The position numbers were made by a program, and so were the translations under genes. A stretch of DNA of 43,743 nucleotides from Acidobacteriota bacterium. GTDB lineage: Bacteria > Acidobacteriota > Terriglobia > Bryobacterales > Bryobacteraceae. Within the stretch, counting starts at the first letter, position 1; every line of letters starts with the position of its first letter. Positions 1 through 9,900 of this stretch are shown here, piece after piece. The notes below the pieces were generated by a model. The model did not search any database. It was not told where the DNA came from and saw only the letters and a program-made list of their open reading frames with translations. The stretch is taken from the NCBI GenBank assembly GCA_016178155.1, contig JACOTZ010000224.1, positions 1-43,743 of the forward strand, written 5' to 3'.

Positions 1-2200
1 CGGTAATCTTGCGCGAAAGGTCGCCGTTGGCGACCGCGGTGGTGACTTCGGCGATATTGCGCACCTGGCTGGTCAGGTTGCTCGCCATCGAGTTCACCGA
101 ATCGGTCAGGTCCTTCCAGACACCGGCGACACCCTTCACTTCCGCCTGGCCGCCGAGCTTGCCTTCCGTGCCAACCTCGCGCGCCACGCGCGTGACCTCG
201 GAAGCAAAAGAGCTGAGCTGGTCCACCATCGTGTTGATGGTGTTCTTGAGCTCGAGAATCTCGCCCCGCACGTCCACGGTGATCTTGGTGGAGAGATCGC
301 CGCGCGCCACTGCGGTGGTGACCTGGGCAATGTTACGGACCTGGTTCGTGAGATTGCTAGCCATCGAGTTGACGCTTTCGGTGAGGTCCTTCCAGGTGCC
401 GGCCACCCCCCGGACTTGGGCCTGCCCGCCCAGCTTGCCTTCGGTGCCGACCTCGCGCGCCACGCGCGTGACCTCGCTGGCGAAGGCGTTGAGTTGGTCC
501 ACCATGGTGTTGATGGTGTTCTTGAGCTCGAGAATCTCGCCGCGGGCATCGACCGTAATCTTGCGCGACAGGTCGCCATTGGCGACGGCGGTGGTCACCT
601 GGGCGATGTTGCGGACCTGGTTCGTCAGGTTGCTGGCCATCGAGTTCACCGACTCCGTCAGGTCGCGCCAGACGCCGCCCGCGCCTTTCACGTCGGCCTG
701 CCCGCCCAGTTTCCCTTCGGTGCCAACTTCGCGGGCCACGCGGGTGACCTCGCTGCCGAACGCGTTGAGCTGGTCCACCATGGTATTGATGGTGCTTTTC
801 AGCTCCTGAATCTCGCCGCGGGCGGGGACCGTGATCTTGCGCGACAGGTCGCCGCGCGCGACGGCCGTCGTCACTTCCGCGATGTTCCGGACCTGGCTGG
901 TGAGGTTGCCCGCCATCGAGTTCACGTTTTCGGTGAGGTCTTTCCAGACGCCGGCGACACCTCGCACCTCGGCCTGGCCGCCGAGCTTGCCCTCGGTGCC
1001 GACTTCGCGGGCAACGCGCGTGACCTCGCCGGCGAAGGCATTGAGCTGGTCCACCATGGTGTTGATGGTGTTCTTCAGCTCGAGAATTTCGCCGCGCACG
1101 TCCACGGTGATCTTGCGTGACAAGTCGCCGGTGGCGACGGCGGTGGTGACCTCCGCGATGTTGCGCACCTGAGCCGTCAGATTGCTGGCCATGGAGTTGA
1201 CGCTGTCGGTGAGGTCTTTCCAGACGCCGCCGACCCCCGTGACTTCCGCCTGGCCGCCCAGCTTGCCTTCGGTGCCCACCTCGCGCGCTACGCGCGTCAC
1301 TTCACCGGCGAAGGCGTTGAGCTGATCCACCATCGTGTTCATGGTGTTCTTCAGCTCGAGAATTTCGCCCTGTGCATCCACCGTGATCTTGCGGGAGAGG
1401 TCGCCGTTGGCGACCGCGGTGGTGACGGCGGCGATGTTGCGCACCTGGCTGGTCAGGTTGCTGGCCATCGAGTTGACGTTATCGGTCAGGTCCTTCCAAA
1501 CCCCTCCGACGCCCTTCACTTGCGCCTGCCCGCCCAACTCGCCTTCCGTGCCTACTTCGCGCGCCACGCGCGTAACTTCGCTGGCAAAAGCGTTGAGCTG
1601 GTCCACCATGGTGTTGATGGTGTTCTTGAGTTCGAGAATCTCGCCCTGCGCGTCGACGGTGATCTTGCGGGAAAGGTCGCCATTGGCGACCGCGGTGGTG
1701 ACGGCGGCGATGTTGCGCACCTGGCTGGTCAGGTTGCTGGCCATCGAGTTGACGTTATCGGTGAGGTCTTTCCAGACGCCGCCCACTCCCTTCACGTGCG
1801 CCTGCCCGCCGAGCTTGCCCTCGGAGCCGACCTCACGGGCCACGCGGGTGACTTCGCTCGCAAACGCATTGAGCTGGTCGACCATGGTGTTGATCGTGTT
1901 CTTGAGCTCGAGGATTTCGCCGCGCGCGTCAACCGTAATCTTCGTGGTGAGGTCGCCATTGGCGACGGCGGTAGTGACCTGGGCAATGTTCCGGACCTGG
2001 TTTGTCAGATTGCTCGCCATGGAGTTGACGCTGTCGGTCAGATCCTTCCAGGTGCCGGCCACGCCCTTGACCGCGGCCTGGCCGCCCAGCTTGCCTTCGG
2101 TGCCGACCTCGCGGGCGACGCGGACGACCTCGGATGCGAATCCGCTGAGCTGGTCCACCATGGTGTTCACGACGCGCGCCGTCCGCAGAAACTCGCCCCG
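1..2200 (-). repeat. 276-bp coding tandem repeat (HAMP units)
   Basis: The conserved ACCATGGTG/ACCATCGTG block on the + strand (encoding NTMVDQL on the minus strand) starts at 225, 501, 777, 1053, 1329, 1605, 1881 and 2157. Every step is exactly 276 bp (92 codons) with no indel. Adjacent copies, for example those around 1380-1560 and 1656-1836, are nearly identical at the DNA level, which suggests recent duplication or gene conversion. The array continues to the left edge. Confidence 0.95.
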
Positions 2201-2638
2201 GAGCGGGCGGCCGTCCACCTCGGTGGACATGGTTTGAGTCAGGTCACCTTTGGCGACGGCGGCGATTACGCGCGCCACCTCTGTCGAGGGCTGAACCAGA
2301 TCGCCAATGAGGGAGTTGATGGAATCGACGCAGGACCTCCAGCCGCGCGGTGCATCTCCCAGGCTCGCCCGCTGGCTGATGCGACCGTCTTTGCCGACAG
2401 CACGGCTGACGCGCTCGAACTCCTGGGCCATGCGCATATTGAGTTCGAGGATGTGATTGAGCGTGTCATTGACCTTGCCGGCGATCCCCGTGCGGTCCAC
2501 GGGCAGGCGTGCGGAGAAGTCGCCGTTCTTGAACGCGGTGAGCGCGTGCAAGAGCTGTTTGGCGTCCAGGGAATCGGCGGTGGCCGCCGCCAGATTCGGC
2601 TTCCTGCGGTTTGTCGAGACAGTTCGGGTGTTCTTCAT
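1..2638 (-). CDS. Tandem-HAMP sensor protein, N-terminal part (probable hybrid histidine kinase, cut by the left edge)
   Basis: Reading leftward from the ATG at 2638-2636 gives about 879 residues with no stop before the window edge, so the C-terminus is missing. Residues 1-110 form a soluble leader with a HAMP-like stretch ([15 protein letters not shown]) and no obvious membrane segment. The rest is a monotonous array of 92-residue units, each with a GDL(S/T)xKITVD motif, then [17 protein letters not shown], then [19 protein letters not shown] and [23 protein letters not shown]. This is the poly-HAMP module of group III-type and many acidobacterial or myxobacterial hybrid kinases, where each unit is a canonical HAMP plus a divergent HAMP linker. 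The family normally continues into GAF, histidine kinase and receiver domains, which are not visible here, so kinase activity is inferred. Being cytoplasmic, it probably relays an intracellular or partner-borne signal. Confidence 0.9.
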   Translation of the reverse strand, partial: MKNTRTVSTNRRKPNLAAATADSLDAKQLLHALTAFKNGDFSARLPVDRTGIAGKVNDTLNHILELNMRMAQEFERVSRAVGKDGRISQRASLGDAPRGWRSCVDSINSLIGDLVQPSTEVARVIAAVAKGDLTQTMSTEVDGRPLRGEFLRTARVVNTMVDQLSGFASEVVRVAREVGTEGKLGGQAAVKGVAGTWKDLTDSVNSMASNLTNQVRNIAQVTTAVANGDLTTKITVDARGEILELKNTINTMVDQLNAFASEVTRVAREVGSEGKLGGQAHVKGVGGVWKDLTDNVNSMASNLTSQVRNIAAVTTAVANGDLSRKITVDAQGEILELKNTINTMVDQLNAFASEVTRVAREVGTEGELGGQAQVKGVGGVWKDLTDNVNSMASNLTSQVRNIAAVTTAVANGDLSRKITVDAQGEILELKNTMNTMVDQLNAFAGEVTRVAREVGTEGKLGGQAEVTGVGGVWKDLTDSVNSMASNLTAQVRNIAEVTTAVATGDLSRKITVDVRGEILELKNTINTMVDQLNAFAGEVTRVAREVGTEGKLGGQAEVRGVAGVWKDLTENVNSMAGNLTSQVRNIAEVTTAVARGDLSRKITVPARGEIQELKSTINTMVDQLNAFGSEVTRVAREVGTEGKLGGQADVKGAGGVWRDLTESVNSMASNLTNQVRNIAQVTTAVANGDLSRKITVDARGEILELKNTINTMVDQLNAFASEVTRVAREVGTEGKLGGQAQVRGVAGTWKDLTESVNSMASNLTNQVRNIAQVTTAVARGDLSTKITVDVRGEILELKNTINTMVDQLSSFASEVTRVAREVGTEGKLGGQAEVKGVAGVWKDLTDSVNSMASNLTSQVRNIAEVTTAVANGDLSRKIT

Positions 2639-3041
2639 ACGGGCGCTTTGCACCTTGATCGAAGGTAGACACGCGCTGACGTATCACGTTTCAGCAAAAT
2701 TCCATAACGGTTTGAAAGTGGATCGGGTTGGAACTTGTGCGGCTGAGGTACTATGTCTTATTCCGGGCTCTATACCACTCCGCCGCCTCGAGGGGGCCAG
2801 GCGGAACGTTGCGCTCGGAGTAGCCACCGTACAAAAATGCGCGTGCGGCCGGCCTGGGTGCAGAGCGCACGCCCACCGCTCGAGCCACCGCCGGGCACCG
2901 GCGGAAACGCCTGACTGCCGGGCCGGCCGCGGTTGCGCGATCCGGAAGCTTGCGCCGGAGTGGCCGCGCGAGTCGCCCGCAGCAAGCGGCAAGTCATGAG
3001 TCACTCCCTCGAGGTTGAGTCCTGGAACCGGCGCCGAAGCG
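2639..3041. other. Intergenic region between the divergent HAMP sensor and miaB genes
   Basis: About 400 bp without a convincing gene. The reading frames crossing it are antisense or upstream extensions and do not look like proteins. A GC-rich inverted repeat (GCGTGCG near 2840 with CGCACGC near 2865) is visible. The sensor start has only a weak AAGGTG about 15 nt upstream of its ATG, and I could not assign its promoter. Confidence 0.5.
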
Positions 3042-3058
3042 GTTTCTATAATAGAAAC
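3042..3058 (+). promoter_or_regulatory. 17-bp perfect palindrome overlapping the probable miaB -10 box
   Basis: GTTTCTATAATAGAAAC has perfect 8-bp arms around one central A. It contains a consensus -10 hexamer TATAAT at 3047-3052, 22 nt before the miaB ATG. A weak -35 candidate TGGAAC lies at 3023-3028 (18-bp spacer). The symmetry centred on the -10 box suggests an operator for a dimeric repressor, but the regulator is unknown. Confidence 0.55.
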
Positions 3059-3073
3059 AACGGCCTGCTGCGC

Positions 3074-4393
3074 ATGAAAACGTTCTACATCGAAACCTTC
3101 GGGTGCCAGATGAACGTGCACGACTCCGAGAAGGTGATGGGGACGCTGCTCAGGCGGGGTTATCGGCAGGTGGATAGCCCGGAATCGGCCGACCTGGTTC
3201 TGTACAACACGTGCAGCATCCGCGATAAGGCCGAGCAGAAGGTATTCAATCGGCTGCAGCAGTTCAAGAAGACGGGCAACGGCAAGGTTTTCGGGGTGCT
3301 CGGGTGCGTGGCGCAGCAGGAAGGCGAACGCATCTTCGAGCGAGCCCCGCACGTGGGGATGGTGGTCGGCTCAGCCAGCTACCATAAACTGCCGGATCTG
3401 CTGGGGCAGCTTGAAACGGGCAACCGGCGCGTGACCGGGCTGGAACTCGATACGGACGAGACATTCGAAACGCCCTTCGCCCGCCGGGACAACCCGCATC
3501 GCGCCTACATCACCATCATCGAGGGCTGCGACAAGTCGTGCGCGTATTGCGTGGTCCCCTTCACGCGCGGCCCCGAGCGAAGCCGCGGCTCCGGCGGCAT
3601 CCTGCGCGAAGCCCGCGATCTGGCCGAGACGGGATACACCGAGATTCAACTGCTCGGCCAGAACGTCAACAGCTACCGTGACCCGTCGCCTGCCGGCTGG
3701 GACTTCGCCACTCTGCTGCGGAACGTGGCGTGTGTGCCGGGGATGCGTCGCGTGCGGTTCACCACATCGCACCCGCGCGACTTCGTCAAGGAGATCATCG
3801 ACGCGATCGAAGACGTCCCGGCGCTGTGCAACCATGTGCACCTGCCCGTGCAGAGCGGGTCGAGCCGCATGCTCGGGCGCATGCAGCGGCTTTATACGCG
3901 CGACGAATACATGCGCCGTATCGAGTGGATGAAGCGCGCGTCGCGCGACATTGCGATCACGACTGACATCATCGTCGGCTTCCCCGGTGAGACAGAAGAG
4001 GATTTCGAGCAGACGCTTCAACTGCTCGACGAGATCGAGTACGATTCGCTGTTCTCCTTCAAATACTCGCCGCGTCCCAACACGCCGGCGCTGCGGCTGG
4101 AGGGGCAGATTGCGGAGGAGGAGAAGGGCCGCAGGCTGACGATTCTGCAGGAGAAGCAGCGAGCGATCCAGATCCGCCGCAATGCCGGTTATGTCGGCAC
4201 GGTCGAAGAGGTCCACATCGAGGGTTACAACAAGGCGCTGCAACAGTGGATCGGCCGCACCTCGCAGAACAAGACGCTGAACTTCTACGATGCACCCAAC
4301 GATGGGTCGAAAGAGGACCTGCTCGGCAGGTACCTGCCCGTCCGTGTCACGCGCGCCGGGCCGAATTCTCTCGTCGGCGAGCGAGTACAGTAA
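3074..4393 (+). CDS. miaB: tRNA-2-methylthio-N6-dimethylallyladenosine synthase MiaB
   Basis: A 439-residue cytoplasmic radical SAM methylthiotransferase that converts i6A37 to ms2i6A37 in tRNAs reading UNN codons. The N-terminal UPF0004 domain supplies cysteines C11 (FGCQMN), C47 (NTCSIRDKAEQK) and C78 (LGCVAQQ) for the auxiliary 4Fe-4S cluster. The radical SAM motif C152-x3-C156-x2-C159 is in GCDKSCAYC. A TRAM-like domain occupies roughly residues 370-439. NTCSIRDKAEQK is typical of MiaB rather than of RimO or MtaB. The start is placed at ATG 3074 because family members begin at the FYIETFGCQMN segment; a longer in-frame ATG at 2933 would add 47 atypical residues and swallow the promoter. 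The leader would be very short. Confidence 0.96.
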   Translation: MKTFYIETFGCQMNVHDSEKVMGTLLRRGYRQVDSPESADLVLYNTCSIRDKAEQKVFNRLQQFKKTGNGKVFGVLGCVAQQEGERIFERAPHVGMVVGSASYHKLPDLLGQLETGNRRVTGLELDTDETFETPFARRDNPHRAYITIIEGCDKSCAYCVVPFTRGPERSRGSGGILREARDLAETGYTEIQLLGQNVNSYRDPSPAGWDFATLLRNVACVPGMRRVRFTTSHPRDFVKEIIDAIEDVPALCNHVHLPVQSGSSRMLGRMQRLYTRDEYMRRIEWMKRASRDIAITTDIIVGFPGETEEDFEQTLQLLDEIEYDSLFSFKYSPRPNTPALRLEGQIAEEEKGRRLTILQEKQRAIQIRRNAGYVGTVEEVHIEGYNKALQQWIGRTSQNKTLNFYDAPNDGSKEDLLGRYLPVRVTRAGPNSLVGERVQ

Positions 4394-4394
4394 A

Positions 4395-4410
4395 CGCACC
4401 GTCGGGTGCG
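4395..4410 (+). terminator. Small hairpin after miaB
   Basis: CGCACC-GTCG-GGTGCG forms a 6-bp stem with a tetraloop directly after the miaB stop. No T-run follows, so any attenuation would be weak. Confidence 0.25.
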
Positions 4411-4425
4411 ACAGGCCTCAACACC

Positions 4426-4431
4426 TATAAT
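4426..4431 (+). promoter_or_regulatory. Probable -10 box (TATAAT) before the DUF151 gene
   Basis: CTATAAT ends 18 nt before the ATG at 4450, followed by a strong Shine-Dalgarno stretch AAAAGGGGAGGG. No good -35 box was seen. It suggests the DUF151 gene has its own promoter in addition to readthrough from miaB. Confidence 0.45.
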
Positions 4432-4449
4432 CAAAAGGGGAGGGCTGGT

Positions 4450-4935
4450 ATGGAAGTCGAAATGAAAATCCGTGGTTTGACCATGGACCCGGTCACGCAG
4501 ATGCCGATCGTCGTCCTCAAGGACGTGAACGGGAACACGGTTTTGCCCATCTGGGTGGGAATTTTCGAAGCCAATGCCATTGCTCTCGAAATCGAGAAGG
4601 TTTCGACTCCCCGGCCGATGACGCATGACCTCATTAAGAGCGTGCTGATGGGACTCGACACCTCAATCCGCAAAGTCGTGGTCAGCGAGCTCAAAGACGA
4701 CACCTTCTACGCGCGCATCTGGCTGGAGCACAATGGCGAGGCCATCAGCGTGGATTCCCGGCCGAGCGACGCTCTGGCGCTCGCGTTGCGGCTCGACTGC
4801 CCCATTTTCGTGGAAGAATCGGTGCTCAAGTCTTCAAAGGCGACCGCCTCCGTATCGGATAAGGTGCAAAACGAGGAACTTCGCCGCTGGCTCGAGAACC
4901 TCAGCGACGAGGATCTGGGCCGCTACAAAATGTAG
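4450..4935 (+). CDS. Bifunctional nuclease (BFN/DUF151) family protein
   Basis: A 161-residue protein matching the BFN/DUF151 domain over nearly its whole length. It starts MEVEMKIRGLTMDPVTQMPIV and has the family core LPIWVGIFEANAIALEIE, followed by MTHDLIKSVL and SVDSRPSDALALALRL. A short acidic C-terminal tail (EELRRWLENLSDEDLGRYKM) follows; many bacterial homologues carry a UvrB/C-interaction-like tail in that place. Family members are described as RNases/DNases, some stress-linked, but the biochemical role here is inferred only. The start has a strong Shine-Dalgarno GGGGAGGG. It lies 56 bp after miaB, an arrangement often conserved in acidobacteria and deltaproteobacteria (from memory). 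Confidence 0.92.
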   Translation: MEVEMKIRGLTMDPVTQMPIVVLKDVNGNTVLPIWVGIFEANAIALEIEKVSTPRPMTHDLIKSVLMGLDTSIRKVVVSELKDDTFYARIWLEHNGEAISVDSRPSDALALALRLDCPIFVEESVLKSSKATASVSDKVQNEELRRWLENLSDEDLGRYKM

Positions 4936-4938
4936 GCG

Positions 4939-5241
4939 ATGCTTCTCGCGAGTGCGCTCGAGCGCCTGGCGGCGAGCGGGATCCAACTGTTGCCGGCCTT
5001 CGAAATCGCATCGCATTGGGTGTTCGAGCGCGGCGGATTCGTCGCTCTGGTCGAGCGCCGGGGTGAAAATTTGGGCTCCGCGGGAAGCGCCGGCCTGCTT
5101 ACGGAAAAGGGAATGGCCGCGCTCATCTGGCGCGGCGGACGCGCCTTCTTCGTTGCCAAAGGATACGAGCAGGCGGCTACCGACGAGCAGGTGCAAGAGC
5201 TGCGGCGTTTCCAGTCGGACCTGGAGGCGGCGCTGCGGTAG
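4939..5241 (+). CDS. Small conserved-looking hypothetical protein
   Basis: A 100-residue protein of unknown function. It begins 3 nt after the DUF151 stop, so it is probably translationally coupled. It has no signal peptide or membrane segment. The sequence is compact and amphipathic (ALERLAASGIQLLPAFEIA, then GGFVALVERR) and ends in a helix (EQVQELRRFQSDLEAALR), as in a small alpha/beta protein. Codon use resembles its neighbours. Its last 65 bp overlap the convergent CRTAC1-type gene tail on the other strand. I do not recognise the family. Confidence 0.65.
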   Translation: MLLASALERLAASGIQLLPAFEIASHWVFERGGFVALVERRGENLGSAGSAGLLTEKGMAALIWRGGRAFFVAKGYEQAATDEQVQELRRFQSDLEAALR

Positions 5242-6922
5242 TCCGTGCGCGCAACCGGCGCTGCTCGTGGGACTGAAGATCCTCGGTGAAAAGAAACCTG
5301 TGCTGGGCGGGCAGAGCTCTCCACTCCTGTACCCTGCCACTCGGCCAGCGCACTTCCATCCGGTCCACGGTGGTGGCGCTGCCCAGGCCGAAATAGAGCG
5401 CAAAATCGTTCTGGGAATAATAGCTCCCGCCGCTGATAACCTCCTGGACGCGGCGGCGGCCCCCCGCCTCGGCTGCAACCCGCGCGCCGATGGCGCTGCG
5501 GTTTGACTTGGTTCCGCGCAGGCCGACGACGACAGCGTTCTGGCGAGGACCGGTGTTCCGCAGCAGGCTTGGTTTTTCGTTCATGTTGACGATAACGATC
5601 TCCGGATGGCCGTCGCCGTCGAGGTCTCCGGTAGCGAGGCCGCGCGCGGGACGCAACGCCTGTAGCGCCGGCCCGGCTTCACCCGTCAGCTCGGCGAAGC
5701 GGCCGTTGCCGAGGTTGCGGAATACCTGCGTCTGCTGCCGGTAGCGGTCGCCGACCGAGGCGCGATCGACTTCGGGGTAGACATGGCCGTTGGCGATGAC
5801 GAGGTCCGGCCAGCCGTCCTCGTCGGCATCCAGAAAAGCGACGCCCCAGCCCAGCAGTTTTTGCGTGCCCACGCCGGCGGAGAGAGCGACGTCTGTGAAG
5901 AAGCGGCCGTCTTCATTGTTGTAGAGCGAGGGCAGGTCGCCCGAGAAATTCGTTTTCGCGATATCGAGGAAGCCGTTGCCGTCGTAATCGGCCGCGGCCA
6001 CGCCCATACCGGCCTGAGCGCGCCCGTCGAAATTGAAGGCGACTCCGGCTTCGACGCCGCGCTCCTCGAAGCCGCCGTTCTTCAGGTTCCGGTAGAGCAG
6101 GCTGGGCGTCATGTCGCAGGCAACATAGATGTCGGTCCAGCCGTCGTTATCGAGGTCCGCCGCGAGCACGCCGAGGCCGTACCGGCCGCCGGGCTTCAGG
6201 ATGCCGGCCGTCTGCGAGACGTCGCGAAAGGTTCCGTCACGGTTGTTGCGATACAGAGCGTTAAGCGTCTTGGGCAGGCCACTCGGGCCGCACATCACGG
6301 CGAGCCCTTTCCACCGGCAGTTCTCGTTGTCACCCGGTTTCGGCGTCTTCTCCAGATCGAGGTCGACATAGTTGGCGACGAAGAGATCGAGAAAACCGTC
6401 CCGGTCATAATCGAGGAACGCACAGCCTGAACCCCAGCGCGTGCCGGATACCGGCAGCCGGGCCGCAGCGGTGACGTCCTGAAAGCGGGCCTCGCGATTA
6501 CGATAGAGGACGTTGTGCCCGTAGTAGGTGACGAACAGATCGGTGTAACCGTCATTATCGTAATCGCCGGCGCACACTCCCTGGCCCCAGCCTTCCCGCG
6601 TGAAACCTGAGCGCTCGGCCGCCTCGCGAAACCCGCCCGAGCCGTCGTTGATGTAGAAGTGCGGCAGGCGACCGGGGTTCTTTGGACCCAAGGTGGTGCC
6701 GTTGGCGACGAATATATCGTTCGCGCCGTCGTTGTTCGCGTCGAAAATCGCCGCGCCGTTGCCAGTCGTTTCGAGGATGTAGTCCTTCCGCTCGCGCCCG
6801 CCGAATGTGTTGGTTCCTGTAAGCCCGGCCTCGGCCGCAACATCAATGAAATGTATGGGAACGGCAGCGCCGGCTGCGAGAAAGGCCGCGGCGGAGAGGA
6901 AGATGGCGTGCGGCCATTTCAT
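5177..6922 (-). CDS. CRTAC1-type secreted protein (FG-GAP/VCBS repeats plus ASPIC/UnbV domain)
   Basis: A 581-residue exported protein. Residues 1-20 (MKWPHAIFLSAAAFLAAGAA) form a signal peptide. Then come repeated calcium-binding-like FG-GAP blades with D-x-[DN]-x-[DN]-G motifs (DANNDGANDIFVAN, DYDNDGYTDLFVTYY, DYDRDGFLDLFVANYVD, DLDNDGWTDIYVACD, DYDGNGFLDIAKTNFSG, DADEDGWPDLVIANG). From about residue 465 an ASPIC/UnbV domain follows (GLRGTKSNRSAIGARVAAEAGG, SGGSYYSQND, MEVRWPSGRVQEW). A seven-bladed propeller binding other proteins or glycans is expected; no enzymatic residue is evident. The ATG overlaps the TGA of the upstream TonB receptor gene (ATGA), so the two are co-translated. The basic C-terminal tail overlaps the convergent small gene. 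Confidence 0.93.
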   Translation of the reverse strand: MKWPHAIFLSAAAFLAAGAAVPIHFIDVAAEAGLTGTNTFGGRERKDYILETTGNGAAIFDANNDGANDIFVANGTTLGPKNPGRLPHFYINDGSGGFREAAERSGFTREGWGQGVCAGDYDNDGYTDLFVTYYGHNVLYRNREARFQDVTAAARLPVSGTRWGSGCAFLDYDRDGFLDLFVANYVDLDLEKTPKPGDNENCRWKGLAVMCGPSGLPKTLNALYRNNRDGTFRDVSQTAGILKPGGRYGLGVLAADLDNDGWTDIYVACDMTPSLLYRNLKNGGFEERGVEAGVAFNFDGRAQAGMGVAAADYDGNGFLDIAKTNFSGDLPSLYNNEDGRFFTDVALSAGVGTQKLLGWGVAFLDADEDGWPDLVIANGHVYPEVDRASVGDRYRQQTQVFRNLGNGRFAELTGEAGPALQALRPARGLATGDLDGDGHPEIVIVNMNEKPSLLRNTGPRQNAVVVGLRGTKSNRSAIGARVAAEAGGRRRVQEVISGGSYYSQNDFALYFGLGSATTVDRMEVRWPSGRVQEWRALPAQHRFLFTEDLQSHEQRRLRARTTAAPPPGPTGNAAALAPARR

Positions 6923-9900
6923 TTCGAACCTTCATTGTAGCGGCCGTGGTGTAAGACGAACCGGCTCCGCCCGAAATTGCCGGAGCCGGTGTACCGAGCT
7001 GCGCGGATGATTACGCGGTTCCTAGTGGTGTTCATCTGCTCGGGATTGAACTGCGGCGTGTTCGTGAAGTTGAAGAACTCAGCCCGGAACGTCAGTCCCC
7101 AGCGTTCGCTCAAGGCAAAGCGCTTGAAGATCGATGCATCCAGGCTCTTGAGGCCGGGAGCCGTAACCGCCATTGGCCCCAGTGTGCCGAAGGTCCCAAG
7201 CGCGGGATCGATCACCGCTTCCGTGTCAAACCAACGGCCTGGCGTCCGGCCGCCCGACGGCGCATCGTTGGGATCGCGCCCGGCTACCACGTCGGGTGTA
7301 ATCGAGCCGCACGAGCAGGCGTTCCGCCTGCTGGTAATGTTCCTCCAGTTCCCGGACTGTAGCGAGAGGATACCATTGACCTGCCAGCCTCCGACCAGCG
7401 CGTCCAGAGCTCGGCTCATGTCGGCCCCAAACTGGCGGCCCCGGCCGATCGGGAGTTCGTACAGGAAGCTCGAAACGAATCGATGGCGGATGTCGTGGGC
7501 CGCGTTCGCATAAGAGGCCGCGATGTTCCGCGGATCTTTGCGGACGGGGCCGCCGCTCAGAGTGGTGCCCACGTCGGTGAGTGCATGGCCCCAGGTATAG
7601 GAAGCCAGGAAATCAAGACCGTGGGAGAAACGTTTTTCGACTTTCGTGGCCAGGGCATTGTAGTTGCTGCGCCCGAATGCCGCCGTCTCGCTGATGCCGG
7701 TGTCGCTGAACGTGAGCGGCCGGCGCGGCGCGGAAGGTACACCCGGCCTGGGGTCGTTGATCGGTGCGTTCGGGTCCCAGTTCAGGACCAGGCGTTGGCC
7801 CTTCGATCCGATGTAATCCACTTCCCAGACCGTATTCCAGCCCAGTTCCCGCTGGATCGCGAAATTCCACTTGTGGACCAGCGGATTGCGCCAGTTGGGG
7901 GCAACCGTGCGATAGCTGATGGGGGCGGGCAGGCTGAATACGTTCGCCGGGAACCCATCCGAGAACGTGCGGATGAAAGGATTGAAGTCGAAATTGGTGG
8001 GCGGCTCGAGCCGCGTCTCCTGGTTAAAAGGAACAGATTCGCCGCGGTTCGGATTTCCGCCCTGGTTCTCCTCACCGCCGTAGAAGATGCCGTAGCCGGC
8101 GCGAATTACGGTTTGCGGAAGAACCTGCCAGGCGATGCCGATGCGCGGGGAGATGTCCGTCTTGTCCCAGGGGATGAGGTACTTGTCCACTTTCCCGCGC
8201 TCCACTGCAATCTGGGTTGGGAAGTTCGGCGGCAGCGGTGCATCCTGGTTCCTCCCCTCGGGAATCACGAGCGTGGGCTGGGCCCGCATGTACTCGAAAT
8301 TCGACTGGCGTCCGAACTTCTCGGCGATGGGCGAGAACAGCTCGTATCGCACACCGAGGTTCAGCGTCAGCCGGGGCGTGAGCTTCCAGTCGTCCTGGGC
8401 AAACCATGCGTAAGCCGACTTCTGCGAGGAAATGAAGTTGGTGGTGGTGATGCGTGTGTCCCGCGCCGGAATACCAAGCAGGAATGCAGCGAAGCCGTCG
8501 CCGGTCGGACCGTCGAATTGGGTGCCCGCGGCCGTGATCGCGCGCCGGAAGCGGAAGGTTCCGCGCGGCGAGGGAACCTGGAAGAAGGGAAACTCGATCG
8601 GCCGGTACTCGAAGCCGAACTTCAGCGCGTGGCTCCCCTTGGTAATGGAAACGTTCTGGATGAAATCCCAGACGTTGGAGTACTCGAGTGTCGGCAGCCA
8701 CTCCCCGCCGCCGAAGCCGGCATAGCCCTCGGCATCGATCAGGGGCAGCCCACCGTTGGCATCGGTCGCGGTGAAAGGGTTCAGTCCGCCGATGCCGGCT
8801 TCGCGGAACGCGTCCACGCTCGAGTTCGCCTGGACGCGCTGCGTAATGAGCCGGCTGAACGCCAGCCGGGTTTCGGTCAGCGTCGTGGGCGACCACACTC
8901 GCGTGTAGCTGAGCATGGCGTTGCGGCTCTTGTTCTCCTCGGTCTCCCCCGCGAATCCGCCCGAATCGAGCAATCCGGACAGCGGAGGCGTCTGGAACTT
9001 CGATTCTTCCGACCAGCTCAGGCTGCCGAACAGGATGTCCTTTTCCGTCACATGGTAGTCGAGCCGAAGATCGCCCTGATCGTTCTGCTGGCGTCCCGAG
9101 GTCACGACAATGAAATTATTGTTCGCCAGCCGCTCACCGAGATTTTGATTCGGCGCCGGGAACAGGGCGGCGAGCCGGGCCGCCGCACGATCCATGCGGT
9201 TGGCAGGAATGATGTTGCCGGGAAAGGGATCGCGGACGAGTTGGCCGTTGATCCTGCGGCTCGTGTTCGGGTCGTAGATGGCGCCTTCCATGACCGCGCG
9301 TCCCGCGGCATCCGTACCAACGGCCCGGCCGGTCAGCAGGCGGGAAAAGTTGCCATTGACCATCTCGGGGAATGGAATGGAACGGGTGAACGTGTTGCCC
9401 AGACCCGGCACGGCGCCGCCGGTCGAACGGATGCGCGTACCCTGGTAGTCCGCGAACCAGAAGAGCTTGTCCCGGACGAGCGGCCCTCCCACGGCGACGC
9501 CGAACTGGTTCTGCTTGAACGCGCCGCGCCGTACGCCCGCGCGGTTGTTCTCCCATTTATTGGCGTCTAGCCTGTCGTTCTGCAGATGCTCGAAGACGCG
9601 GCCGTGGAAGTTGTTACTGCCCGATTTGATAGTGACGTTGACCACGCCCCCGGCGCCCCGCCCGTACTCGGCGTTGTAGCCGTTCGTCATGATCTTCATC
9701 TCGCCGATGGCCTCGACCGACGGCCCGATTACATACGCCGTCTGGTTGATGAAGTCGATGACGTTGACGTTATTGTCGACTCCGTTCAGCAGGAAGTTGT
9801 TCTGCCCGTTTGAACGGACGCCGTTGGCCGAGAATCCGCCGCCCGCGGCATCGCGCGCCCCGGGCTCCGCCGGATACACGGCAGGCGAAAGGCGGGCCAG

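Noticed and set aside
9-2237. Long plus-strand open frames through the HAMP array
   Set aside because: They are antisense shadows of the minus-strand 276-bp repeats; their own repeating amino-acid pattern comes from the same DNA repeat and resembles no protein family.
2684-4399. Minus-strand open frames opposite miaB
   Set aside because: Arg/Ala-rich antisense frames in GC-rich DNA; miaB on the plus strand explains the coding signal.
7483-9570. 695-aa plus-strand open frame opposite the TonB receptor
   Set aside because: The minus strand encodes a clear TonB receptor over the same bases, and the plus translation has no recognisable domain.
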